Under the pieces are notes generated by a model. The model worked only from the letters and a program-made list of their open reading frames with translations. It made no database searches and was not told the origin of the DNA. 64,000 nucleotides of DNA from Pyronema omphalodes (Eukaryota; Ascomycota; Pezizomycetes; Pezizales; Pyronemataceae): NCBI GenBank assembly GCA_024516155.1, contig JAJJXM010000032.1, positions 558,001-622,000 on the forward strand. The letters run 5' to 3'. A program made the translations under genes and the position numbers. Below are positions 12,553-24,285 of the stretch, in pieces; within the stretch, counting starts at the first letter, position 1; each line of letters opens with the position of its first letter.

Positions 12553-15500
12553 ATGACAAAATTCTGGGAATCAATCTTTAATTTTGGAACATCGTCAAAA
12601 ACATCTAGTTCGTCGTTAAAGCATGGAGATCCTGAGGCTGCTCAGGATTCTGACATCACGCAAGATCTCGGCGTTACAAACAATCACACCACTCCTAAGG
12701 ATTCCAACGTGACCATGAATCCGGATGCTATTGAAAACCCTACGATTAAAAAAGACACCCAGATCGCGAAAGACCTCAGAAACTCCGAACAACCGACGGC
12801 CGAGAAAAAATCTGGCTTGACAAAAGATCTCGAAGTGGCCACAGACCCTAGGGTTACTGCTGACCCCACTCAGGTTACTGAAAACATTGTAAGGACCAAC
12901 GAGACCGAGGTTTCTCCAGCTGTCACGGTTACCGAAGGATCCGGACCGCCGGACTCAATTACCGGGGAAAGGCTCGAATCAAACGATGTCCCTGAGATCC
13001 AGCTGCTCAAAATCTTTACTTCAGCTTCCCTTGCGCGATCTTCCTCTTCTGGTACATCTGATATCAAACCAGAGAACGAAGACTGTTGCCCACCTAAAGA
13101 CAAATACTTTGAGGACCGGAAAGAAATGGAGAACTTGGATTACATCGAGGCGCCAAATACGTATGAAACATACCAGAACCTCTTGAAAACACTTCTTCGT
13201 TCTGTAATTACCACTGCAGCGGATCAGCAAGCGAAGGTCTGGAAAGCGGAATTCGGAGCCAAATTTTCCACCGGTAATGTCAATCCAAAACAGAGGAAGA
13301 AAGCCAGGTATACCCTCAAACAGAAAATCAGAGACCTTTCCTCTCCAAAAATTACGTACACGCGACTTCTGGAATTCGGCGAGATGATCTCAAAGGAAGG
13401 TCTGTCAGTTGATCAAGAAGCTCAGTCAGCATTGGATTCCATGATAAAGATCCGTGCAATGATGTCCTGGGATACACCCAGTATCAGCAACGACTCCCCG
13501 ACGGGTATCAGAGAAATAAAGGAGGGTAGGGGAAAAGGCCAAGCCTCTGATCCTGAAGATATAGCGAACCTTGGAAAGGCCAAGGATATCCGAACAGTCA
13601 TCGATAACCATAGGGAAATATATCATATATTAACTCAACTCAGACAACTGTTAGTACGAGACGATAACCCGGCTCAAAATCAACAGAACGGCGTCAATAC
13701 TGGAAACAAGACGATTGAAGAAAATAAATCTCAGGACAACGAGCTTCCACAGCATAATATTGCGAATCAGGAAGATGCAAGCCCAATAACAGTGCATAAT
13801 CCACAGGAATACGACATATCTTTTCCTAGCTATACTTGGGTACAGGGGGACCTCTACTTTCAAGTTTTATGTTTCATCAGAGATGTCCGGGTAATCCATG
13901 ACATATGTGAAGCGTGTTGGAAAACGGTTAAGCCGTTAGGTGAAACATCCCGAGTTACAGCTAGTTTCATGACACAGCAAGCCCTTATGCTTATCAGCAG
14001 TCTCGAGTATCAAGTTAGTAAGCCTGCATATATATACTATGTTACTTCATACTAACTTTATTTGCAGTTCAGTCGGAGTATGGATAAATACAAAATGCAC
14101 AGTGGGCCATGCTGCGCACATTCCCAAGATACACTTTGGGAAGTGGTCGAAACAATTGTCGTCCAAACATTTGGATCGTCTGATTGTAGCGAGACTCTCT
14201 CCAACGCAAAAGTTGCCATGTGGGCGTTCAGGCCATATACAATTCTCATGCAGTTTTTCGCGCATAATGAGCTCTCGGATTCACGTCGACATGTAAGCTC
14301 AACCAATGATATCTCGCTGCAAGAATTACGCTAAATTTGTTAGGAATTTTGCTGTGCGTATTATGATAATCGCCTACTCGATCGCAGTGAACTTCCCCAA
14401 GACACGCAGTGGGCAGAAGATACTTTTTACATATTCCAGACCATTCTTCACTACGTGAGATTGTCATCAGTGGGTTCAGTTCTGAAGGGAAGCATCCCTG
14501 GATGCTACGCCTTTGCTACATTCTTTCGCACTAAAAAACCTAGAATAGAAATGGTATTTGTTCTGCTGATGCACCTGGATATTTTCTACATTCGCCGCAA
14601 TACTCATTCATTCAACGATTGGGCAACCTTTTTAGAAGAAGCTCAGCTGATACAAAAACATTACCAGGAGTCATTGGAAAAACTTGTGAAGGAACCTGAG
14701 AAATTGGGAGAAGACTTGGAATTAAAAGATAGGTTAGCGTGCATCAAAGAATTCTCGAAGCATCTCGAGGAAATTCTGGGTGGACAATCAGTATACCTTC
14801 AAAGGCAAGTCTTTTCTTCTACTAACAACGACACCACGAGTCATCTTAAGAAACTACTATCAATTAATCGCTTAATGCCTAATTCATGGTTCTGTGGATA
14901 CGCAACTGCACGGTTTCTAATGGCCCGCGTGCCAAATTTTACGTACCAGTTCTTGTATGCCAAATCTCGGACCTTGGGTGCAGTACACGCCTGGCACATG
15001 GCCGATAAACTGGGATTAATCGAAGTCGGAAAACATGGTGGATTCATCCAGCGCATGGTTGATCATGGATTCTTTGGCGACTTCGATAATTGTCAATTAG
15101 ACTTTTTACAGCACTACACGAAGGAGAGATTTAGGTGGGAAAATGCAAGAAAAGATCACTGCTATCCAAGGAAACCAATAAATTTTACATGGCTCTGGCG
15201 TGTGACTTCTGTAAGCCCCATGAAGGTCGCAGACGTAATGTCAGTTTGGAGACCGAAGATCATCTTGGAAGAACAACATGACGCACAGCATTTGTTGCGC
15301 GTCTACCTCAGCGATATTCGCCGGCTAATCGAATATGAATTTTGGTCATTCAATATCAACTTCCATATTATCGAGGATATTTGTACGGAATTTGAGATGC
15401 GTTTATTCGAAGAGGTTATGGATGACATCAAAAAATGGAGAGCGGACTCCAGAAGGATATTTAGACGGGATTGGAACGAGGTTCTTGGTGCTGCTGAGTG

Positions 15501-15594
15501 TGGCGTAGCAATGCAGAAGCTAAAGAGGCGGATAGAGGAAGACCTTTACAAACTAGATTTGAAAGATGAAGCTTTAATGCTCATTAATACATAA
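12553..15594 (+). CDS. Large three-exon protein of about 978 residues, DUF6604-like domain (copy 1)
   Basis: Exons 12553-14013, 14068-14292 and 14344-15594. Introns are GTTAGT..TTTGCAG (54 bp) and GTAAGC..TTGTTAG (51 bp), both phase 0. An in-frame ATG also exists at 12496, but it reads AAG in the paralogue, whereas ATG 12553 (A at -3) is conserved in both. Residues about 1-195 are hydrophilic, Thr/Asp/Pro/Val-rich, with irregular VTxDP-like repeats. Residues about 197-300 (from YIEAPNTYETYQNLLK to IKIRAMMSW) have the layout I recall for DUF6604 of fungal proteins: an N-terminal helix, a basic KQRKKARYTLKQK segment, then a KITYTRLLEFGEMI-type segment. The C-terminal ~490 residues include WFCGYATARF and HGFFGDFDNCQ, with no catalytic motif recognised. 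No signal peptide or transmembrane segment. Function is unknown. The inverted paralogue lies at 33073-36123. Confidence 0.75.
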
Positions 15595-16902
15595 GCTTGC
15601 ATGTTCTGATGTAAAGAGTTGGGCTTGGATGTAGGGAATAACTCCATGACAGCTTTTGGGATTCGGCGTCTAATGCATATTATCGGTGAGATGTACGGGT
15701 ATCAGAACATTTGTTACTGCTTGAGAGAGCATGTGTACGGGGATGTTTCTTATTGCTTTCAGTTGCTTGATATTAGCATTGGCGTTGGCATTTGTTAGTC
15801 TATCAGTCTAGTCGACGGCCTTTTTAAACTTTTATCCGATTCCTTGACGCATATTCGTCCTCATTTTACCTTAGGTCCCTGATATCCCACGCGTACTTAT
15901 GAATCATTATATATACGATGTCTGCATCAACAAGTATAGACAATGCATAACTGAAAAAAAACATTAACGCAATAAAGCTTCTGTCAGCTTCTTCATGGAT
16001 ATATGTTCCGAATCTGGATCAAGCAGATGAGCTCTTTGGGGCATTATTACAGGCCTATCTTACTCCTGGCAGCTGAGGGTTCGCCTTGGCGACACTCGCT
16101 CCTCGCACCATAGACTCCCTACCTCAAATCAGAGACCAAGTCGTATGAAATATCTAATCTAAGCACTGCTACTGTCATAGCGTTATAGTTGCATTGGGAG
16201 ATGAAAAACCATCATCATTACCGTCGCACGCAACACCACTTCATGTTGACACTCCGTGTTTTTTTTTCCGTCACCGTGTATCACACCGTGGTAACTCTAC
16301 GTCTTACTCCCCATTTCCGGTTTTTACCAGAGCCTTAAATTTGATAAGAGTAATCGTGTTGGACAGCTAGAAGAATTCAGTAGTTTATGTGAACTGTAAC
16401 ACGGGTCTGTGGTTTTATTGTCTTTTATTAGCCCTAATACCAATCCTTAAGTGACGAATTCAATGACTTCTAAATCCGGGGTAAAGTGGTGGAGGATTTC
16501 GGCACCAAACTTAAAGATAATGGTAATGCAGATATTTGTACACAAATCAGCAATTATGGCACAGATGGGAATGAGGGCAAGCGATGAATCGCAAGGACAA
16601 TCAAGGTAGGAGATGCACGTGGCTGTTATTAGTTGGCGTATACATATACTATAAATAGAATCATGATGGCTCGGCTCCTACAGGTATAAAATTAAACCAA
16701 ATGGTTTGCATAAAGAGAAAACAGAAGAAAATAGATATGCCGCAAAATTACATTAATATTACCGCAAATACTACAAAGTAAAGAAAGGTACACAAAACAC
16801 CATCGTCGCTGTGCCTAGGAGGGAAAGAACGTGTCTTCAGGTCACGAGGTCATGACACGAGTCATGTGCCGAGTGGAAGATGTATCATCGCCGTATTGAA
16901 TT
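15595..16902. other. Intergenic region; end of inverted block and start of tandem duplication
   Basis: Sequence up to about 15790 still matches the flank of the inverted gene copy (GGGATTCGGCGTCTAATG...ATTATCGG vs about 33020-32890). From about 15975 it is the left part of a ~3-kb tandem duplicate (AAGCTTCTGTCAGCTTCTTCAT...). No gene recognised. Confidence 0.5.
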
Positions 16903-18808
16903 CTACCTCCGGTGATTGATAGCCGTCCATCCACTCGAGCCAGACTTGGCGACCTTATTACCAGAAGAAGACTTCAAGTGCAGAATATCCTTCTTCTTCT
17001 TGTCCCTGGATGACTCGGATGCATCTTGACGTGGAGCCTCTTTCTTGACTGAAGCTTCAACTGGAGCAGCAATAGGAGCAGGTACACCAGCTTCCATGTC
17101 GCGAGAAACAGGCTCAGCTGCACCACGAGCCCTCTTCCGCTCATGGCCCGCCTTACGTGCAGTCTCGGTTGCAGCAATCCGTCGCCTGGCCATCGAACTG
17201 ATGAATCTATCCAGCTCCTCCAGTTCTCTGTCTCGGATCTCTGTATTATCACATGAAGTCAGCGTGGGCATTGGATATTATAGGAAATCCATGGGTGAGA
17301 TTTACGGAGCTGCTGGCGGGCGATCTCCAAACGCCTTTCAAAGCGAGCGTTTATCCTTGCCTCTTCTCTTTCGAAGTCTGTCATTTCTGACAGAGGACGT
17401 CTAGTAGCAGCAGGTTCGGTACCTGCAGGTTGAGGTATCCCCGGAGAGTTGGAGGAGGGGTGATGCTTAACAACCGAGGCATCGTTACCGGCGGAGTGAC
17501 CAGGCTCTTTAGGCTGCTGGGTGGAAATGGCGTGCTTGGCAGGGCGTCCGTTCTCCTTGTTGATAATCCCCTTGTTGTCCACATTTGTGGTTGGATCTTT
17601 CTTCACCAGAGCGATACCCTTGCGTGTCGGGTTCTTGTGATGACCCTTAGTTTCAGGGTCTTGATGATTCAAGCTTGCCAATTTCTTGGGGCTTGAATCA
17701 GCACGACCCTGAGCATCAGTCGTGGAGGACTTGGAGGAAACGTTTTCAGTCGGCGACATGATAATCTCGCGTGCTGTCTGGTTGATTTAAACTTTGAACT
17801 GTCGTAAATATGTCAGTAAATTGAACTTCGATGTACGTTAAAGTATGATAAGAGTGAATGGGAAAAGGTGAGGTAAGTAACGAACTTGGTATTTCGATTC
17901 GTAGAAGTTGTTTGATTGAGCCTTCTCTTCACGCAATCCAGACGATAGCTAGTTGCAAGAGAATGTTTGGTGGTGCAGCTGCCATTTATACTCGGGAGGA
18001 AGCTCGAAATTTGGCCGCTGTGGACTCGACAATTAGCGTAAGAATATCATGGAAGGAATACTCGGTAGAGCTCACCATTCTATACAATAGAGTTGCCGAG
18101 TCCGGGGGTGTGTTGGACACCTTCAGCGGTCATAGTGTTAAAACTTTCGGCCCGAGAGTAGGAGGAGAAAAGGGATGGTCCAAAGTTGGATTGTGGGATA
18201 TTCATCAAATTCGGAGGCTAATGTATGACCTCCTTCAGCCCTGCTTCAGCAGATCTACTCGTTAGCTACGTGTTAGCATCTTAAGGAGTTTGAACAGGAA
18301 GGACACCCTACTGCTTCTTTGCTAATGTAGACGAATATGAGGAGGGAATCCTGAGTAGGATATTTCTAGAAGGAACTGCTGATCTTTGAGCGGACTGTCA
18401 GACATGTTAAGTACCCGATTGTGGTGTAACTCACCAACTTATCGTATGATCCAGTGTCATAAGGTGTTAATCCAGTCTTGGATGATACACTATTGTATTA
18501 GAACTCTATTTGGATAGAAGAACTTTCATCTCAGGACATCGAGTCCGGTGAGTTGATGATTGTGTTCATTGACGGAAGGGACACCATTTGGTGTTTGTTG
18601 ACGCGATGAAGCAGGAGGAGCAGGTGGAACGAGGGAGAAGAAAAAGGTGTACGAGTAGCAGCAAGAAAGAAGGACAAGAATAAATGAAAAGAGGGAAAAC
18701 TAAATTAGCTTGTCTTGGAAGTCCGCCCTCATTTGAATTTGTTGAAGCACAACACCGCGGTGACATGGGTACAGAAGTTCACGACCTGTCACTCGTGACA
18801 TCAAAGAT
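15975..18808. repeat. Tandem segmental duplication, left copy (~2.8 kb)
   Basis: Matches 19048-21810 in the same orientation, at a period near 3.07 kb. The shared landmarks, in order, are: an AAGCTTC..CAGCTTCTTCAT..CGAATCTG block, an unknown two-exon minus-strand gene, a CTCACCATTCTATACAA..GAGTCCGGGGGTGTGTTGGACACCTTCAGCG block, and a CAACAAACACCAA/minus-strand poly-pyrimidine block near the right end. Divergence is substantial, so the duplication is not recent. Confidence 0.8.
16903..17759 (-). CDS. Unknown charged coiled-coil-like protein, 263 residues (tandem paralogue A)
   Basis: Two exons on the minus strand: 17759-17306 and 17240-16903, with a 65-bp intron GTAAAT..ATACAG in phase 1. The first ~115 residues are low-complexity and polar (Ser, Lys, Asn, His, Pro). 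A conserved helical core follows: TRRPLSEMTDFEREEARINA, then FERRLEIARQQL across the splice into IRDRELEELDRFISSMARRR. The basic C-terminus ends DILHLKSSSGNKVAKSGSSG..NHR. Core and tail are conserved in paralogue B (19955-20709), which supports the splice model. No signal peptide, membrane segment or known domain. A nuclear or nucleic-acid-associated role is possible from the charge pattern, but that is a guess. Confidence 0.7.
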
Positions 18809-19954
18809 TGTCTGAGTTGAAATCCCCTCTACACTCCACTTATACATTGCTATACACTGGTCAATACCAACCCAATTAATGTCTGGTAGTTGAGGTTTAT
18901 TGGCTTCGTTCCAACTTGACTTGACACTCATTGAGCCCCATTTCACCGGGGGTCAGCAATATTCCAAGCGTACGTTTGACTTGCCATGCACGTGATGTGT
19001 GCATTCATAGGTATAAATGAGAGGTAACAGAATAATTAAAGGCAAGGAAGCTTCCATACAGCTTCTTCATACAGATTTCGAATCTGTATCGAGCATATCA
19101 GCGCCTTGAAGCATTGTTGCAGGATCCGGTTACTCGAGCACTCTAGGGTTCCTGGCGCATTCAGCACTCTACTTCAACATTTTGATAAGTGTTTAATATA
19201 TGCCTATCTCAATATGACTGCCATATCCACACAATTGTCTTCAAAATGTGAGAAAATAATCATCATTATTGCCTTACTTGACATCGCCTGACACTCCCCT
19301 GTATTTTGAAACCTCATATTACACCGTGGTCCCTATCTGCGGTCTTTTCCAGAAGTATCACATTGAAAGTCATTGTGTTGGATGGCTAGGCGCATTCGGT
19401 TATTTATTTAGACTGTACTGAATTGGTTCCTAGTTCGGTTGTCTAGCGCTAGGCTCTAGCCCTAAGACCACCCCTAATAGGATGCCAGGAAAAAATGTAA
19501 CTACCTACTTACGACACCCTGGTAGGGAATTTAAGAATTTAGCTTCCCACTCAAGGATAATCGCAGCGCAATCACTGGTGTACGAGTGTGAAATTATGAC
19601 ACAGCTAGAATAGTAGACGAGCGATGGATCGCTAGGGATATTGACATAGGAAATACATAACAGCTTTTATCAGTGGTCCCACATCTGAGTCATAAAAAGA
19701 ATCGTGATAAATTGCTATGGGCATAGAAAGAAAATACAGGCTATTCATAAAAATTTAAGAAAGCTAACGCCGAATTACATGATGATTACAGTTGCAATCC
19801 AGGATACAAGAAATCAAATACGTAGCAGTCATCCGAATTCAAAGCAAGGAATAAAAGATATCTGCAACGCCTCGAGGAAACAGAGACACGTATCATAAGG
19901 CCTAGATTGCTATGACCAGCTCGAGTGGAAAGAGAAGCATCGCCGAAGTAAGAT
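17760..19954. other. Upstream and spacer DNA of the tandem duplication
   Basis: No supported gene. It contains the block at 17990-18200 shared with 20940-21150 and, in decayed form, with 43560-43790. It also contains the block at 18566-18766 shared with 21557-21790. Short open frames over these blocks do not keep the same reading frame between copies, so the conservation is of DNA, not of a protein. Confidence 0.55.
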
Positions 19955-21810
19955 CTACGTTCGATGGTTCATCGCCGTCCTTCCACTTGAGCTGGACTTC
20001 GCAACCTTGTTGCCAGAGGAAGACCGCAAGTTGAGGATATCCTTTTTCTTGTTGTCTTTGCCAGATGTCTCGGAGCGATCGTGAGGTGGAGTTGCTTTCT
20101 TTTGTTGAGATTCAACTGGTGAAATGACAGTAACGTCTTTATCAGTAGAAGCTGGCTCAGAACCATGAGCTTTCTCCCGCTTATGGTCAACCTTGCGGTC
20201 AGTGCCACGCTTGGCGGTACGCCTCATTACCAATGATCGGACGAAGCTATCCAGCTTTTCCAGTTCTCTGTCTCGCATCTCTAAATGGCCATGCGAAGTT
20301 AGCAGCTGTCGTCATCATACGGTATGTATATATACTAAGGGAATGATCAGCGGGACTTACCGAGCTCCTTACGCGCATTCTCTAAACGCCTTTCAAAGTG
20401 GGCGTTTTTCCTCGCCTCCGACTTCTCGAAGTCTGTCATTTCTGACAGCGGACGTCTAGTACCAGCAGGTTGGCTTTCCGCTGATTGATCAACCCCTGTG
20501 GGGTTGGATGAGCGGTGATGATCAATCACGGAGGTGGCGTTTGCAGTGGCATTGGCGGAGTCGTCGGACTTCTGAATGGATAGAGCCGGCTTGACTGAGC
20601 GGGTGTTCTCCTTGTCTATGGCCTCATTCTTCTGGTCCTTGTGCGTAACACGACCCTGGGCCGTGGCTCCATTAGGAGCCTTAGAGGAAGCCTTGTTATT
20701 CGATGGCATAGTTTTCTCGTTTAGGAACGTAGAGAGTAGAGTGGTAACCTGAAAATTGCGTCATGTCAGTAAATGCAATTCCAATGTAGGTTGAAGTATA
20801 ACCAAGGCGAATGGAGAAAGATGGTATGGGTATCAAAAGAAACCGACCTTATGATTGGCTTTCACGGATAATCGTTGAATAATGCTTTCTTTTGCGGAAC
20901 TTCAGAAGACAACGACTTGCATCAGAATGAATGGCGGGACAACTAGCATTTATACTTGTGTGGAAACCCCAATTTTGACCGCTATATTGACTCGGGATAT
21001 AGCGTTGGAACACCATGGAAGGAATACTCGGCAGAGCTTACCATTCTATACAACAAAATTGTCGAGTCCGGGGGTGTGTTGGACACCTTCAGCGACCATT
21101 GAGTCTCGAGTTTCGGCCCGAGAGTAGGAGAAGAAAATGGATGGTCCAATGTTGGATTTCAAGACGGTGATCGACTACGGTGGATATGGTGTGGCTTCCT
21201 TGAGCCATTGTCGTTGTGGTTTCAGAATTATAGATAATCCAAAACGCTTCCTTCCAGACCTAGGCATAACAACTCGTTAGTGACATGTTACCATATTGAG
21301 AAGTCTGGGAAGGAAGGACACCATACTGTTGCTTTGCCAATACGGACAGATATGACGGGGGAATCCTGAGTTGGATACCTCTACAAGGAACTGGCGGCTC
21401 GTTTGCCGGCTGGCAGACGTGTTAAGGACGCGCTTGGCTGTAACTCACAAACATCTCGTATGATCCAGTGTCGGATGCGGTAATCCAGTGCCGGATAATA
21501 AACGATTGAATTGTGATGCCATTTGGATAAGAGGACTGTCATCTCAGGCTATCGTCTTAGGTGCAGTGACGGTCGTGTTGATGAACAAACAGCTGGTTGG
21601 TGTTTGTTGATGCGATGAAGGAGCAGGAGGGTGCAGGAAGATGAGTAGGATAAGGAATCACAAAGAAGAAAAAAGAATACATAGGAGGAGGAACTATATT
21701 AGCTTGCCCTGAAAGTCTGTCCTCATTTGAATTTGTTACAGTGCATCTCGGCAGCGGGTGACATGGGTGGAGATGTTCATGGTAGGTCACCCAGGATGGT
21801 AAACAATGTC
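19048..21810. repeat. Tandem segmental duplication, right copy (~2.8 kb)
   Basis: Right-hand partner of 15975-18808, with the same order of landmarks, including paralogue B of the unknown gene. Confidence 0.8.
19955..20709 (-). CDS. Unknown charged coiled-coil-like protein, 224 residues (tandem paralogue B)
   Basis: Two exons on the minus strand: 20709-20361 and 20280-19955, with an 80-bp intron GTAAGT..CATTTAG in phase 1, at the same site as paralogue A. The N-terminal ~85 residues are Ser/Asn/Ala/Lys-rich and shorter than in A. The core TRRPLSEMTDFEKSEARKNA, FERRLENARKEL, MRDRELEKLDSFVRSL is shared, as is the tail DILNLRSSSGNKVAKSSSSG..MNHRT. The identical intron position and conserved core indicate that both copies have been kept as coding genes, while the linker regions have diverged freely. 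Function is not recognised. Confidence 0.7.
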
Positions 21811-23460
21811 AAAGCTTACTGCTGGCTCAATCTTATGTAATGGCTAGCTAGTTCTCGCATAGGCCTTAGAAGCCTCCAACGGTGTATGATCAAAAATCGT
21901 GTAATACTGACCGAAGAGCACTTAGTATTAACCCTTGGTCCCATAAGTAGCGTATTCCCGTCATCTATGACTCCATGAAATACGGAAATGAGGTTAAAAC
22001 GTAATCTTCTATCCGGAAATTCTATAAATAATAACAATCTCTTTCATCAATTATCTAACAGCCTAGCACTATCCTCCCATAATCCTAGAGGTATTAATCT
22101 TCATCTTATCCGCCATGATTCTTCTTAAACCTGGTATCTCTGTTCTCGGACCTGCACCTATAATATCATCACTTCGTGGATATGTGCATTACATACCCTT
22201 AGATTGTACTTGACATAGATTTCATTCTCGACTCTAATCCATAGACTTCTGATGCTGCATTTCCCATCTCATTCACCATATCATTCGCTTACTTCTCATG
22301 CTTTAACTAAGTCCTCAAGCGTGTCATAGATGATCAGTTTTTTTTGGAATAAACAAGTACAAGTAGTCTAACACGTAATCCCACTTTCTATGTATAATAC
22401 CCCAAACCAATGAATCAAAAAGGGAATAAAGGACATGGTATTCATCACTATTACACATTCCGTGGAATGGGACCGTGGAAAGGCCCATTTTACGTAAACC
22501 TTAACAGCCAAAGTCGCTGTTATATCAATTTTAGCGGCCGATGCAATACCATGTTTCGAATTCCAAGAGTATAAGAAACAAAACCCTTATCATCAAAGCT
22601 TCTCATCAAAACCAGTAGAGACCCCAGAGACCGTCGGGAAAACTACTATTCTTGTGAAGAGTCATAATATATATTTTTCTGTGAAGAATTCATCATTACA
22701 CTTCATCTACAAATGATAAGGACATCGTATTTACTCAGAAGAATCATATCTAACATGTATCGCTATCACTTATCATTCATATGTCCTCATCAAACCTTAT
22801 CGAACATCATCAATCAAACCCCCACATTCATGTTTCCCCATCACCTCCCACCCCACCGCACCCCATCATCCTCATCATATCCATTCAATTAATGCCCCTC
22901 CCCTCCAATCTCATCCAACCACCAAAACCCACAGCCCGTAACCATCGCAACTACGCATCACTAACCGCCTCCTCGCGCCGTTGAACCCCAATGAACGCGC
23001 GCAACGCTGTTAACGCCACACCGTGCATCGCTTAAAAGTTAACGCCAAACCATCAAGCTTTATTTCCCAAAAATAGAATTCTAGATCCCATCCCTGTAGA
23101 ATTGAAAACAGCCAGTCCGAAGTTGCACCGCCACAACCCAGCCCCCCGGCTTTATCCGGTCCAACCAGCCAACCAACCAACCAGACAGCAAGCCCGAAGC
23201 AGCCAGCCAATTGACAAGCCAACCAGGCCAACCAGCTAATCAGCGGCCAGCCAACGCAGCGTCGATCCGATTCGATTGGCGAAATCTACGGTGGTACCAT
23301 TCTATCCCGCCATCTTCTGCCAACGATTATAAAGCCCATCGCCCAGCTGTTGGTGATTACTTTTCACGTCAACCCTTGGAATCAACTCGGCATATCATCA
23401 AGCTCCAGATACATCTACGAATACGTCTAAAGGTCACCAGAACGCAAAACACCAAACAAA
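20710..23460. other. Intergenic region
   Basis: The first kilobase is the right part of the tandem duplication. About 21810-23100 shows no gene, only chance open frames. From about 23150 the sequence becomes CCAA/CCAG-rich and leads into a small candidate gene at 23461. Confidence 0.45.
23155..23270 (+). promoter_or_regulatory. CCAACC/CCAGCC-rich tract upstream of small gene
   Basis: Many overlapping CCAACCA, CAGCCAGCCAAT and GGCCAACCAGC words lie 190-300 bp before ATG 23461. They include a CCAAT pentamer. It could be a promoter element cluster or just a simple-sequence tract; the sequence alone does not decide. Confidence 0.35.
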
Positions 23461-23673
23461 ATGCCTCTCAGCTACTCAAAACATTTCGGCGGCAGAAGAT
23501 GGGGTTTCGGATTCTCGGCGAATAAACAGGGTGTTAGACCTCATGTTAGGTTTTCGTTTTGTGGGTATGTTTTTTTTTAATTCCTCCTCCGTTTTCTATT
23601 TCCTTATCGCTATGATTCGCTATGTAATGATAAAATGCTGATGTCGTGATGTAGATTGACTTGCTTTAAATAA
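23461..23673 (+). CDS. Candidate 40-residue basic microprotein, two exons
   Basis: ATG 23461 is preceded by AACAAA (A at -3). Exon 1 (23461-23564) encodes MPLSYSKHFGGRRWGFGFSA and continues NKQGVRPHVRFSFC. A GTATGT donor at 23565 and a GATGTAG acceptor at 23654 give a 90-bp intron. Exon 2 (23655-23673) adds LTCFK and a stop. The peptide is Gly/Arg/Phe-rich and basic, with no signal peptide. A good start context, a canonical fungal intron and a CCAA-rich upstream region argue for a real gene, but the peptide is too short to prove it from sequence. Function unknown. Confidence 0.45.
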
Positions 23674-24285
23674 ATAACTCTACATAACACAACACTGAAG
23701 TCAGCTCGACTCTGCAACGAAACTACGCTTTACGGTGGTCCACACGGGGTATCTGCTGCAGGCAAGATGCTGCAGAGAGGGGTTTAATGGCGTTACGAAA
23801 AACTATGTTATGAATGATACAGACGCACTTTTTTCTTTGATTTTTTTTTTCATGGTTAGGTTGGGTCAGGTTTGGGTTTTTTGGTGGCTTGATGATGATT
23901 GTACGATGATGGATGGCATCGGTCGGGAAGGGGATGGGCCGGTGGTTGGCGCCATAATTGTGTCCTCTGGTTTCTTATTTTCTTCTATTTTCCGTTATGT
24001 ATATTTCTCAAATCCAGCGAGACTTTTTTTTTGTTTTATGTGCTTTAGAAATTTGAGGTGCTGCAAATTCGAAAGTCGATGTAAAAACCCCTTCAATTCC
24101 ATTACCAAACTCCACTTCAATTCATTACATCCTCCACAACTTTTCATTACCAAACTCCATTGTTCATTACCAATTCATGTCATCATCATCGTTGTCATAG
24201 TCCCATACATCTCCAACCATCAACCACCAAACATCATCATCGTCATCGCCGTCGCTGTCGTAAATATCTCCTCCCTCCAAACCCC
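23674..24285. other. Spacer between the microprotein and the Snapin-like gene
   Basis: The plus-strand open frame 23735-24289 is T-rich then CAT-rich, has no domain and runs into the opposite-strand gene, so it is treated as non-coding. Confidence 0.4.
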
